Both the position numbers and the translations under genes were made by a program. The notes under the pieces were generated by a model. It was given only the letters and a program-made list of their open reading frames with translations, was not told the DNA's origin and did not search any database. This document shows, piece after piece, positions 26,521 through 35,395 of a DNA stretch of 44,123 bases. The stretch comes from Crocinitomix sp. (GTDB lineage Bacteria > Bacteroidota > Bacteroidia > Flavobacteriales_D > Crocinitomicaceae), in the NCBI GenBank assembly GCA_030836155.1, contig JAURQI010000053.1:1-44123 (forward strand), read 5' to 3'. How positions within the stretch are numbered: position 1 is the first letter of the stretch; every line of letters begins with the position of its first letter.

Positions 26521-29500
26521 GTATCTAAACACGCATACTTATTATAGCTTAAGGTACGGCACACTAAAGACAGAAGACCTTCTTGAATTGGTTCGCTCAA
26601 ACGGATCTAGTACCTGTGTATTGACAGATATAAACACCACGACTGCTTGTCTAGATTTTGTAAGACTTTCCAGACGTTATGGAATACGCCCCATTTTGGG
26701 TGTTGATTTTCGTGAAGGCGTCAACCAAAAGTATATTGCTATTGCTAAAAACAATAGCGGTTTTCAGGCCATTAACGAATACCTAACAGAACAACTGCAT
26801 AAAGAGACCTCACTTAATGAACAAGCTCCTGAACTGGACAACACCTTTATCATTTACCCTTTTCAAAAAAACAAAACCTATCCACTCAAATCGCATGAAT
26901 ATATTGGTGTTCGACCAAAAGACTTGGATTATATCCGCTTAAAAAAAATCGACACCTCTAAATGCGTCATACTACAACCTGTTACTTTCCGCACCAAGCG
27001 TGATTTTAATGCACACCGCCTGCTCCGCGCAATCGACAATAATACACTGTTGAGTAAACTCGAAAAAACGGAAGAAGCTAATCCAACGGACCGTATTGTT
27101 CCTGTCGCCGAGCTTAAGCGTTTGTATCAAGATTTCCCTACCATGCTTTCCAATACGGAAGAAATCCTCAACAACTGTAATATTTCTTTTGACTTTTCTG
27201 AAACGGCGCTACCGCAAAATCAACGCACCTATACGGGATGCGAAAAAAAAGATATAGAATTACTGAGAAACCTTTGTGAATCCAGTTTATCCTATCGGTA
27301 CCCAGAAGCCAATTCCATCATTTTAGATCGTATCGAAAAGGAATTAAAAACCATTCAACAAATGGGTTTTGTCTCTTATTTTTTGATCAATTGGGACATC
27401 ATTAATTACGCCCGTTCTAAAGGGTATTTTTATGTAGGGCGCGGAAGCGGCGCCAATAGCGTAGTTGCTTATCTATTGCGCATTACCAATGTAGACCCTA
27501 TTGAATTAGACTTGTATTTCGAGCGTTTTATCAACCTCTACCGAACTAATCCGCCCGATTTTGATATTGACTTTTCTTGGACTGATCGGGATGATGTGAC
27601 CAACTATATTTTCAAGCGTTTTAAAAATGTTGCTTTGGTAGCGACTTATAATACTTTTCAATACCGAGCGGTTATCCGTGAATTAGGTAAAGTTTTTGGA
27701 TTACCTAAAACTGAAATTGACCGACTAAGCCGCGGAGAATTAGCCTCAAGTGATAGTCGTCATTTGGCAGATTTAGTTATTAAATATGGGAAATATATTC
27801 ATGGCTTCCCAAGCCATCTGAGCATCCACTCTAGTGGCATTATTATTTCAGAAAAACCAATTCAGTGGTTTACGGCTACATTCATGCCCCCAAAAGGATT
27901 TCCGACAATTCAATTTGACATGCATGTATGTGAGGATGTTGGATTATATAAATTCGATATCCTAAGTCAACGTGGACTCGGAAAGATAAAGGATGCTGTT
28001 GAAATCATTCGTAAAAACAAACCCGAAGAATCAGTCATTGACATCAATGATATTAGTCGATTTAAAGACGATCCGAAGATCAAAACTATGCTCCGTGAAG
28101 CACAAGCGATTGGTTGTTTTTATGTTGAATCACCAGCCATGCGCATGTTGCTTAAAAAACTGCAGGTGGACAGCTATTTAGGATTAGTAGCAGCCAGTTC
28201 TGTCATTCGACCTGGCGTGGCAAAGTCTGGGATGATGCAAGCCTATATCCAACGATTTCGGCATCCCGAAAAAAGGGAAGAGGCACACCCGGTATTATTG
28301 AAACTCATGCCAGAAACTTATGGTGTGATGGTCTATCAAGAAGATGTTATCAAGGTAGCTCACCATTTTGCTGGACTAACTTTAGGCGAGGCTGATAAAA
28401 TGCGAAGGGGAATGTCAGGGAAATATCGGTCACGTGAAGAATTTCAAATCGTCCGTGAGAAGTTTTTTTCAAACTGTGCTGAGAAAGGCTATCCTTATTC
28501 ACTAACAGCAGAGGTCTGGCGACAGACTGAAAGCTTTGCAGGTTATGCCTTTGCGAAAGGGCACTCTGCATCTTATGCCGTTGAAAGCTATCAAAGTCTT
28601 TATTTAAAGGCTTATTACCCATTGGAATATATGGTTGCAACAATTAATAATTATGGTGGTTTTTATAGCACAGAGCTTTATGTATACGAAGCCCGGAAGC
28701 ATGGCGCCCATGTGTATCCTCCGTGTGTAAACAACAGCAATTATGAAACACGACTTGACGGACAAGATATCTATATCGGATTCCATCTATTACACTCCTT
28801 TCAATCGACATCTGCCTGGGCCATTATTGATAACCGCGAAAAAGATGGCTCCTTCGTTTCATTTGATGACTTTATTGACCGCGTAAAACTTTCGCTAGAA
28901 CAGATTAGCCTTTTGATACGGATTGATGCATTTCGCTTCACAGGCAAATCAAAACGAACCTTACTGTGGGAGGCACATTTAAAAATCTCTAAACATCCTA
29001 CTCCAACCAACGAAGGTCCTGATTTATTTCGCATCCCTCATGATAACTATTCATTGCCGAATATTAAAAACAGTTGGGAAGAAGATGCCTTTGATCAAAT
29101 GGAATTACTTGGTTTCCCACTCTATAGTCCTTTTAGTATTTCTACCGAAGATCACAGCGAAGCTATTCCAGCCAATGATCTTCGTTATCACGAAGGTTTT
29201 AAGGTCTGGATCAGCGGCTATCTCATCCATCGTAAAAACACCATTACGAGTAAGGGTGATAAAATGTTTTTTGGTACTTTCTTGGATATGGAAGGAAATT
29301 GGCTCGACACCGTTCACTTTCCTGAAATAGCTAAACGGTATCCCTTTCGAGGAAAAGGAATCTACAAAATTTATGGTCGGGTTATCATCGAGTATAACTG
29401 CGTAACGATAGAGGCTGAATTTATGGAAAAATGTGGTATTATTGAAGACCCACGCTATTCGGATATTCGAGCCGGTGAGGGTATCTTTCAACGTAAAAAA

Positions 29501-29563
29501 TCGAAAGACATACCTCTCGAAAAAGTCGATCTGCAACTACCAAAAGGAAATCGGCGGCATTAA
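26519..29563 (+). CDS. DNA polymerase III alpha-type polymerase, short DnaE2-like form
   Basis: A 1014-residue C-family polymerase. That is shorter than replicative DnaE (1150-1500 residues) and in the range of DnaE2/ImuC error-prone enzymes. The N-terminal PHP domain opens MYLNTHTYYSLRYGT and LTDINTTTACLDF. The usual HxH and TDH metal ligands are partly replaced (NTH, TDI), so PHP exonuclease activity is unlikely. The polymerase core has GRGSGANSVVAYLL, the catalytic pair in PDFDIDF (about residues 345-349) and the third acidic residue in KFDILSQRGLG (about 479). HhH and OB-type regions follow (FKVWISGYLIHRKNTIT). DnaE2 proteins work with ImuA/ImuB in damage-induced translesion synthesis; neither partner is in the window. 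Its end overlaps the convergent gene by 4 bases. Confidence 0.88.
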   Translation: MYLNTHTYYSLRYGTLKTEDLLELVRSNGSSTCVLTDINTTTACLDFVRLSRRYGIRPILGVDFREGVNQKYIAIAKNNSGFQAINEYLTEQLHKETSLNEQAPELDNTFIIYPFQKNKTYPLKSHEYIGVRPKDLDYIRLKKIDTSKCVILQPVTFRTKRDFNAHRLLRAIDNNTLLSKLEKTEEANPTDRIVPVAELKRLYQDFPTMLSNTEEILNNCNISFDFSETALPQNQRTYTGCEKKDIELLRNLCESSLSYRYPEANSIILDRIEKELKTIQQMGFVSYFLINWDIINYARSKGYFYVGRGSGANSVVAYLLRITNVDPIELDLYFERFINLYRTNPPDFDIDFSWTDRDDVTNYIFKRFKNVALVATYNTFQYRAVIRELGKVFGLPKTEIDRLSRGELASSDSRHLADLVIKYGKYIHGFPSHLSIHSSGIIISEKPIQWFTATFMPPKGFPTIQFDMHVCEDVGLYKFDILSQRGLGKIKDAVEIIRKNKPEESVIDINDISRFKDDPKIKTMLREAQAIGCFYVESPAMRMLLKKLQVDSYLGLVAASSVIRPGVAKSGMMQAYIQRFRHPEKREEAHPVLLKLMPETYGVMVYQEDVIKVAHHFAGLTLGEADKMRRGMSGKYRSREEFQIVREKFFSNCAEKGYPYSLTAEVWRQTESFAGYAFAKGHSASYAVESYQSLYLKAYYPLEYMVATINNYGGFYSTELYVYEARKHGAHVYPPCVNNSNYETRLDGQDIYIGFHLLHSFQSTSAWAIIDNREKDGSFVSFDDFIDRVKLSLEQISLLIRIDAFRFTGKSKRTLLWEAHLKISKHPTPTNEGPDLFRIPHDNYSLPNIKNSWEEDAFDQMELLGFPLYSPFSISTEDHSEAIPANDLRYHEGFKVWISGYLIHRKNTITSKGDKMFFGTFLDMEGNWLDTVHFPEIAKRYPFRGKGIYKIYGRVIIEYNCVTIEAEFMEKCGIIEDPRYSDIRAGEGIFQRKKSKDIPLEKVDLQLPKGNRRH

Positions 29564-31098
29564 GCGACCGCCCTTTTCATTTCCAAAAATGATTTGCGAG
29601 ACAGTTTACTCTTGAGCCAAATATGAAAATCAAAATATTCAAAAACAGCTTGTTCTTTTGGATCATTCTTCAGGCGTTCTAATTCCTTTTCAAAAGGTAT
29701 CAACTTTTCTTCTAAATCGAAAATATCCTCTGCTTTTGACATTTTTGAGATGGCTTTTAAAAAAACCGATTCAAACTCATAAACGCTTTCCTTGTTTTTC
29801 AGGTATCGTTTTGTCGAATTTATGGCGTAAGGCAAATAACGCTTATTCTCCAATTCTACATGTAAGATCAATGAGATCAATTGCGCAAAACAAAAGATGT
29901 CTTGATGGTGATCAATTTTACTTTCGTTTAAAATTTGATTCATCCAAGCCAACGCTTTTGTGTATTCACCTAAAGACAGATAGATAATTCCAACTTTAAA
30001 GTCGATATATGCTTTCCGTAAAGAGCTGATGCTATCACCATACAATTCATATCCTTCCGCAATTTTCGGAATCAAATCAAGTCCTTTTTCATACTCCCCT
30101 TTTTCAATTAAAAGAAATAGTTCTAAGCTTACCGTACTTGAAAAATACTTCATGTCAATATCTAAGGATTTCTCTTTCTTATTGATCTCCTCTTGCTGCT
30201 TAAGTTTGATTAAATAGGCTTGCGCTTCATCATACTTTTTCAACTGGGTCGCAATGTAAATGATGTTGGTCAAAACCGAGAAATAAACATTTGGACGGTC
30301 TTTAAACACTATTGCACTATCGTCCGACAGCTTAAGATTGGCACGTAAATGTTGATAGGAATTTTCAAGGTCATTGATTGAAAAATAATATGCTGAATGA
30401 ATGTGGTGGTAGAGATAGTTAACGCGATCCGAATATAAACGTAAATCGATCGTTTCAATTCTTTCCACCAAATTTTTCAACTTCTCAGCACCTTGCTCAT
30501 TTCGAACATTACCTCTGAGGTTAATCTCTCTAAACACCATACTTTTGACATGCCATAAACGTGTATGCGTTTCAATTTCATCTATTAACGTCTTCTCTTC
30601 TTGCAACATTCTCTCAATTTCGCCCGATTTAAAATCTGTATAGAATTCATTCTCGACTAATTTTCGCTGCTGTTGCTTAATCTCCATCAAAATTACGTAG
30701 CGTTCATTCTTTTTTGCTTGTTTTTCAGCACTTCTCAATACTTTTTCACATTGCTTATAAAGTCCTTTATTAAATAATATATCGGCGCAATGAAGTGATT
30801 GAAACAGCTGGGCATCAATAGAAGAACTTGCATAATAAGCATTTAAGCTTTTCAGAATATTATTATACAACCGGGCTTTTGTTATAGAGAATTTATTCAA
30901 TAAAGGTTGATCCTTAAAGTGCATATAAATGAGATCCTCCTGATAAGTATCCATTCGATCTATAAAATCAAATAGACGAAGGTATCCGTTCTCTTCTCCG
31001 ATTGTATGCCGCGAAGAATACAATTTAAAATAACGCTTTTCTGACTTTGATAGACTCTTAATCAAGTCAAATAGATGATGTGAGGCTTTGTTAGACAT
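29560..31098 (-). CDS. Conserved Bacteroidota helical-repeat (TPR-like) protein
   Basis: About 512 residues. I prefer the ATG at 31098 (MSNKASHHLFDLIKSLSKSE) to the in-frame start at 31125. The N-terminal motif LFDLIKSLSKSEKRYFKLY is one I recall from hypothetical proteins of this phylum, often near heme genes. The rest is helix after helix with TPR-like spacing (LFNKGLYKQCEKVLRSAEKQ, GIIYLSLGEYTKALAWMNQI). There is no signal peptide, membrane segment or enzyme motif. It is probably a cytosolic scaffold, but the function is unknown. It is divergent from hemA. Its 3' end overlaps dnaE by 4 bases in convergent orientation, leaving no room for a terminator between them. Confidence 0.8.
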   Translation of the reverse strand: MSNKASHHLFDLIKSLSKSEKRYFKLYSSRHTIGEENGYLRLFDFIDRMDTYQEDLIYMHFKDQPLLNKFSITKARLYNNILKSLNAYYASSSIDAQLFQSLHCADILFNKGLYKQCEKVLRSAEKQAKKNERYVILMEIKQQQRKLVENEFYTDFKSGEIERMLQEEKTLIDEIETHTRLWHVKSMVFREINLRGNVRNEQGAEKLKNLVERIETIDLRLYSDRVNYLYHHIHSAYYFSINDLENSYQHLRANLKLSDDSAIVFKDRPNVYFSVLTNIIYIATQLKKYDEAQAYLIKLKQQEEINKKEKSLDIDMKYFSSTVSLELFLLIEKGEYEKGLDLIPKIAEGYELYGDSISSLRKAYIDFKVGIIYLSLGEYTKALAWMNQILNESKIDHHQDIFCFAQLISLILHVELENKRYLPYAINSTKRYLKNKESVYEFESVFLKAISKMSKAEDIFDLEEKLIPFEKELERLKNDPKEQAVFEYFDFHIWLKSKLSRKSFLEMKRAVA

Positions 31099-31226
31099 AT
31101 ATAGTTTGATGGGTGCTGATCTCAATCTAAGGTAAATTTCCTGTAGAAGCGGTCGAAAAATCGTTTAATGGGCTGATCACCTATTCAATAAACCTGTTTA
31201 TCTATTTAACGGCATTATCGAATAAC

Positions 31227-31244
31227 CATTATCCGCAGATAATG
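31227..31244. repeat. Short inverted repeat upstream of hemA
   Basis: CATTATC (31227-31233), loop CGCA, GATAATG (31238-31244). It is a 7-base perfect palindromic site in the divergent region between the helical-repeat gene and hemA, about 90 bases before the hemA start. It is a possible operator; no exact TAnnTTTG element is visible nearby on the plus strand. Confidence 0.35.
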
Positions 31245-31332
31245 ATTCTTATCAGTTTTTTAAGTAAATGACACTTTTATGACAAAGCGTGGAATCAAAA
31301 TAGGGAATTTTGTAGGACAATTTTTTTGAGCA

Positions 31333-32559
31333 TTGCAGCGGATAAACATCATAGCATTTACACACGCGGTCTTAGGACTAGACGAACTTGGGTCATTTCA
31401 TCTTGAAGAGCAAGAGATTCGTCCAAAAATGGAAGCGCTTAAATCTACCTTAGACTTAAAAGAGATCATGTACTTATCTACATGTAATCGCGTTGAGTTT
31501 CTATTTGTAACAGATCAAGAGGTGAACATAAACTTCATCAATTCTTTTTTGCACAACTTCTATAAGGACAGAAAGCAATCCCCAAACATTGATGAACTAA
31601 CTACTAAAGCACGCTTTTGGACCGGTATTAATGCGGTCAATCATTTAATAGAAGTAGCAACTTCACTTGATTCGGTTGTACTCGGTGAGCGTGAAATCAT
31701 TACTCAAGTTCGAAACGCCTATGAGTTTGCCCGCCAAGAAGAGCTAGCGGATGATACGATTCGGATCGTGATTCGTCAAACAATTGAAACTGCCAAGAAG
31801 GTGTATACCCGGACTTCCATAGCAGAAAAATCGGTATCCGTTGTTACATTGGCGCTTCAAGAATTAATGAAAGTCTTACCCATTGCACCATCTGATGCTA
31901 AAATTGCAATTGTTGGCGCGGGAGTGACGAATCAGAATATGTCTCGATTTTTAATTAAAAATGGTTTTAAGCACTTTACTGTTTTTAACCGAACCGTTGC
32001 CAATGCAAAAAAATTAGCCGAACAAGTTAATGGCGAAGGATATGGTCTTGATGAATTGGAGAAAGACGCAACCCCTTTTGATATTTTGATCACGTGTACA
32101 GGTTCTTCTGAACCCGTTATACAATCTAGTTTCTTAAGTCGGCAGGAAGATAATTTAAAAGCAATTGTAGATTTGGCGATTCCAGCAGATGTTGCAGCTG
32201 AAACGATAGAGAAGTATCCAGTTGAATATATTTCAGTCGATACTGTTAAGTCCTTATCAGAGAAAAATTTATTGATTCGTAAAAAAGAACTCCTTAAAGC
32301 CCGCCAGATTATATTTGAAGCCTTAGAGGAGTTTAAAGAAATCTTTGAAATGCGCCAGATGGAAATTCGGATGCGCGCCATACCTAAGCATGTCAAGGCT
32401 ATTCGCAATAGAGCGACTGGAGAAGTATTCTCTTCTGAAATTGATTCATTAGATGAGAATGCTAAAGACATTTTAGACAAAGTACTCAATTATATGGAGA
32501 AAAAATATGTCAGTGTTCCTCTGATCATGGCAAAAGAAATGCTCTCTAAAAATCATTAA
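31333..32559 (+). CDS. hemA: Glutamyl-tRNA reductase
   Basis: A 408-residue enzyme that reduces Glu-tRNA to glutamate-1-semialdehyde, the first committed step of tetrapyrrole synthesis by the C5 route. The start is TTG: an in-frame stop lies at 31327-31329 and family N-termini align from residue 3. Motifs: catalytic Cys51 in YLSTCNRVEFLF; SLDSVVLGEREIITQVRNAY; the Rossmann NADPH loop IAIVGAGVTNQNM; and the C-terminal dimerisation helix. Six bases separate it from hemC. The later step genes hemL and hemB are not in the window. Confidence 0.95.
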   Translation: MQRINIIAFTHAVLGLDELGSFHLEEQEIRPKMEALKSTLDLKEIMYLSTCNRVEFLFVTDQEVNINFINSFLHNFYKDRKQSPNIDELTTKARFWTGINAVNHLIEVATSLDSVVLGEREIITQVRNAYEFARQEELADDTIRIVIRQTIETAKKVYTRTSIAEKSVSVVTLALQELMKVLPIAPSDAKIAIVGAGVTNQNMSRFLIKNGFKHFTVFNRTVANAKKLAEQVNGEGYGLDELEKDATPFDILITCTGSSEPVIQSSFLSRQEDNLKAIVDLAIPADVAAETIEKYPVEYISVDTVKSLSEKNLLIRKKELLKARQIIFEALEEFKEIFEMRQMEIRMRAIPKHVKAIRNRATGEVFSSEIDSLDENAKDILDKVLNYMEKKYVSVPLIMAKEMLSKNH

Positions 32560-32565
32560 TAAATT

Positions 32566-33456
32566 ATGGATATTGTTATAGGATCCAGAGGAAGCGATCT
32601 CGCACTTTGGCAGGCACATTTTGTACGCGATGAACTTGAATCATTAGGGCATCAGGTCACGATTAAAATCATTCATACGAGAGGTGATAAAATTCAACAC
32701 TTAAGTTTTGACAAAATTGAAGGTAAAGGTTTTTTCACCAAGGAAATTGAAGATGCGCTTTTATCAAAATCCATTGATTTAGCCGTGCATTCACATAAAG
32801 ATTTAGAAACCACACCACCCAATGGATTATTAATAGGTGCTGTTTCATATCGTGAAAATCCAACTGATCGATTATTGATTCGAAAAACAGCAGCGGACAC
32901 CTCAAAAACCTTGTCTTTGCCTGATAATGCTGTTGTCGGAACCTCATCTGCGCGAAGACAAACCCAAATCAAAAGACTTTGCCCTAGCGTTAATTTAAAA
33001 GACTTAAGAGGAAATGTTCCCACGCGAATACAAAAATTGCGCGAAGGTCAATACGACGCCATTATACTTGCAAGTGCTGGAATTATGCGTTTAGAATTGG
33101 ATTTGTCTGATTTGGTTGAGGTCGAGTTGGATCCTAAAAGTTTTGTTCCAGCTCCAGCACAAGGTGTTCTTGGTTTACAGATCCGTGAAGGAGATACTGA
33201 ATTAGCCGCTGTGCTACAAAACATGAATAATGAAAACGTAGCGCGCGAAATTGGTATAGAACGTTCCGTTCTCCGAAACTTGGATGGCGGATGTCAATTA
33301 CCTTTAGGCGTGTACTGCACAGCAGGAGAAAATGGTCATGATGTTCATGTAAGCTTTGCCACTAATAAGACTGGAAAGGCACATTTAAAGACCTATAAAG
33401 CCGTCAATCTAGATTCTATTGTTTCGACAGTTTTAGAGGATTTAAAAACGTTGTGA
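32566..33456 (+). CDS. hemC: Hydroxymethylbilane synthase (porphobilinogen deaminase)
   Basis: A 296-residue enzyme that condenses four porphobilinogens into hydroxymethylbilane. Motifs: IGSRGSDLALWQA at the N-terminus; HSHKDLETTPP with the catalytic-site acidic residue; GTSSARRQTQI; LRGNVPTRIQKLREGQYDA; and LDGGCQLPLGVY with Cys243, which carries the dipyrromethane cofactor. Length is normal (about 300). It is the middle gene of hemA-hemC-hemD; its TGA overlaps the GTG start of hemD. Confidence 0.96.
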   Translation: MDIVIGSRGSDLALWQAHFVRDELESLGHQVTIKIIHTRGDKIQHLSFDKIEGKGFFTKEIEDALLSKSIDLAVHSHKDLETTPPNGLLIGAVSYRENPTDRLLIRKTAADTSKTLSLPDNAVVGTSSARRQTQIKRLCPSVNLKDLRGNVPTRIQKLREGQYDAIILASAGIMRLELDLSDLVEVELDPKSFVPAPAQGVLGLQIREGDTELAAVLQNMNNENVAREIGIERSVLRNLDGGCQLPLGVYCTAGENGHDVHVSFATNKTGKAHLKTYKAVNLDSIVSTVLEDLKTL

Positions 33457-34136
33457 ATCAGATTCGACGCATATTAATTACGCGTCCTAAAGGCAGCTTT
33501 CAAAAGCTTAAGGATTGGTGCGATAAAAATAATATCGATTTAATTTGTCAACCTTTTATTGAGACAAAAAGTAGGGATATACAAACATTACCTCAAACCG
33601 ATTGGATATTTTTCAGTTCACCCAATTGTGTTAGACACTACATGACGCATTATGCAACCGAGAATAAAAAAATTGCAGTCCTTGGTATGGGAACAGCACG
33701 GGTCTTGCGCGACTATTCAATAGAACCTGATTTTATTGGTCCGGCAGATGCTAACCCAACAGACATTGGAATAAATTTTAAAGCGGTCATAAAAGAAAAC
33801 GAAACGGTTCTTTTTCCTATTAGCCAGCGTTCAAAAAAAACGGTTATTGACGTTTTACCGACAGACCTAGTTAAAGCGGTCATTGTTTACGATACTATCT
33901 TCCTGAAGTCGCAACCAATTTCTTCTGCCGTTGACTTAGCTTTATTCACAAGCCCTTCTAATTTTGAAGGTTATTTGAAAAATAATGACGCCCATACAAG
34001 TACAATTTGGGTTGCTTTTGGCGATACAACAGCTAAGGTCATTCGGGAGCAATATCCAGAACGAACAGTCCATACATTAAATAAAAGTGCCGAAGCGGCA
34101 TTTATTACATTTTTAGAAGAAAATTTCAGTATTTAA
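33453..34136 (+). CDS. hemD: Uroporphyrinogen-III synthase
   Basis: A 227-residue protein with a GTG start that overlaps the hemC stop by 4 bases (GTGA), which implies translational coupling. HemD sequences are poorly conserved. The call rests on the position after hemC and on the family pattern: RRILITRPKG at the start, WIFFSSPNCVRHYM, IAVLGMGTARVLRDY, LFTSPSNFEGYL and WVAFGDTTAKVIREQ. It cyclises hydroxymethylbilane with ring D inversion to uroporphyrinogen III. The stop overlaps the convergent lspA stop by 4 bases. A small 5-base-pair GC hairpin sits just past the stop (34138-34153) but lacks a T run. Confidence 0.9.
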   Translation: MNQIRRILITRPKGSFQKLKDWCDKNNIDLICQPFIETKSRDIQTLPQTDWIFFSSPNCVRHYMTHYATENKKIAVLGMGTARVLRDYSIEPDFIGPADANPTDIGINFKAVIKENETVLFPISQRSKKTVIDVLPTDLVKAVIVYDTIFLKSQPISSAVDLALFTSPSNFEGYLKNNDAHTSTIWVAFGDTTAKVIREQYPERTVHTLNKSAEAAFITFLEENFSI

Positions 34137-34915
34137 GCCGGTTCTTCGACCGGTTCAGGGGATGGATCATCGCTTTCCGATGGCTCTTCAGAACTTGGAT
34201 TTTTACGGAAGAATTTCCGATATTTCAGAATAATCAACCCAACTCCAACAGAGATAGAAAGATCAGCAAAATTCCAAATTGCACCAAAAATCTCTTTACC
34301 AGGACGTATATCCATGATTTGCGCTCCGCCAAGCCAAGAAGGTAAAGACAAGTCGATAACAGGCATCCATGAAGGCCAAGCGCTTGTAAATTGAAACATA
34401 TCGACAACACTTCCGAGCAAAAATCCACTTGGCCTGAGTTCTGGTCGCCCAGTCTCAGGATCATCGATATATCCTCCTTCAGCCGTCTCCATCCAATTCC
34501 ATCTCATCTGCGGGTCTACTTCCCAAACCAAATCATAAAACATGGAGTCGATTAAGTTTCCAGTTGCTCCAGCAAAAACCAATGCAACTGCAATTAGCAG
34601 GCCTTTCGGTGCTGTTGCATCCTCCAATAATTTTTTGATGTACCAACCGATACCAATTATGGCACCTAATCGAAATAGCGAAAGCGTATACTTGGCCATA
34701 GCACCGCCACCTAGTGTTGCGCCAAAAGCCATTCCACGATTTTCTATATAATAGAGCTGGAAGAATCCGTCAACTACACCAATCGCTCCTTGATCGTATG
34801 CGCCCATATGCTGTTTAACCAAAATCTTAATGATTTGATCGAGTACCAGAATGGCGGATATAATTATGATGATTTTCTTACCCAAAATTTTAGCCCTGTG
34901 CTTTTTTCGCTTCAA
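34133..34915 (-). CDS. lspA: Lipoprotein signal peptidase (signal peptidase II), long Bacteroidota form
   Basis: A 260-residue, four-helix inner-membrane aspartic protease that removes signal peptides from lipidated prolipoproteins. Motifs: LVLDQIIKILVKQHM (about 23-37), YIENRGMAFG, AGATGNLIDSMF (115-126), SVVDMFQF with catalytic Asp172, and IWNFADLSISVGVG with Asp218. E. coli LspA has about 164 residues. The extra length comes from about 40 residues inserted between GNLID and VVDMF, more sequence before the second Asp, and an acidic Pro/Glu/Ser tail. Its start overlaps the dksA-like gene by 26 bases, so translation is probably coupled. Lipoproteins at 10956-11774 and 15388-16041 are likely clients. 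Confidence 0.94.
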   Translation of the reverse strand: MKRKKHRAKILGKKIIIIISAILVLDQIIKILVKQHMGAYDQGAIGVVDGFFQLYYIENRGMAFGATLGGGAMAKYTLSLFRLGAIIGIGWYIKKLLEDATAPKGLLIAVALVFAGATGNLIDSMFYDLVWEVDPQMRWNWMETAEGGYIDDPETGRPELRPSGFLLGSVVDMFQFTSAWPSWMPVIDLSLPSWLGGAQIMDIRPGKEIFGAIWNFADLSISVGVGLIILKYRKFFRKNPSSEEPSESDDPSPEPVEEPA

Positions 34916-35267
34916 TGCTCAATGTAGCATGCGGTACGAGTAGCAAACGTTTCTTTTGGATTAATTTTCCGGTAACGCGGCAAATTCCGTATGTTTTATT
35001 TTCAATGCGAATTAAGGCATTCTTCAGATTTTGGATGAACTTTTCTTGTCTCACAGCCAATTGTGCCATCTCTTCTCGCGACATTGTTTCAGAACCGTCT
35101 TCCATCATGTTAAAAGATCGACCTGTATCATCTGTTCCGTGATCGTCGCTGTGATCCAATTGTCCACGCAACAAATCCAAATCCATATTTGCCTCTATTA
35201 ACTTCGCTTCAATCAGCTCCTTAAACTCTTTTAAGTCCTTATCTGCATATCTTGTAACATCTGCCAT
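34890..35267 (-). CDS. TraR/DksA family protein with degenerate zinc finger
   Basis: A 125-residue protein. An N-terminal coiled-coil (LKEFKELIEAKLIEANMDLD to REEMAQLAVRQEKFIQNL) is followed by the C-terminal globular motif YGICRVTGKLIQKKRLLLV, then PHATLSIEAK. DksA-type factors insert their coiled-coil into the RNA polymerase secondary channel. The usual four zinc-binding cysteines are reduced to one (CRVT instead of CxxC, and no second pair). This matches the variant I know from Bacteroidota, so it probably folds without zinc. Whether it acts with ppGpp is unknown. It is the first gene of a unit with lspA and has a clear -7 element upstream. Confidence 0.9.
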   Translation of the reverse strand: MADVTRYADKDLKEFKELIEAKLIEANMDLDLLRGQLDHSDDHGTDDTGRSFNMMEDGSETMSREEMAQLAVRQEKFIQNLKNALIRIENKTYGICRVTGKLIQKKRLLLVPHATLSIEAKKAQG

Positions 35268-35290
35268 TATCCTAAAATTTAGATTGTGAA

Positions 35291-35298
35291 CAAATATA
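35291..35298 (-). promoter_or_regulatory. -7 element of the dksA-like/lspA promoter
   Basis: TATATTTG on the minus strand is an exact TAnnTTTG. A predicted start near 35286 gives a leader of about 15-20 bases to the ATG at 35267. No good -33 element is visible. Confidence 0.55.
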
Positions 35299-35369
35299 AT
35301 CTATTTCTCTGTAGATGGCACGCGTCAATAAAATTTTTAAGGTAATTTTTAATCTGATGAATTTGCCCT

Positions 35370-35377
35370 TATATTTG
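35370..35377 (+). promoter_or_regulatory. -7 element of the nitroreductase promoter
   Basis: TATATTTG matches TAnnTTTG exactly, with a TTTT tract 19 bases upstream in place of TTTG. It gives a leader of about 13-15 bases before the ATG at 35396. It sits back to back with the divergent dksA-like promoter. Confidence 0.55.
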
Positions 35378-35395
35378 CAAAAAATATGTTGAAAC

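Noticed and set aside
31932-32489. A 185-codon open frame antisense to hemA
   Set aside because: It lies fully inside the strongly conserved hemA gene on the other strand, with low-complexity Ser/Lys-rich composition and no domain pattern. It is a shadow frame.
34138-34153. GC hairpin CCGGT/ACCGG just past the hemD stop as a terminator
   Set aside because: The stem is only 5 to 7 pairs, no T run follows on either strand, and the bases encode the Pro/Glu tail of LspA.
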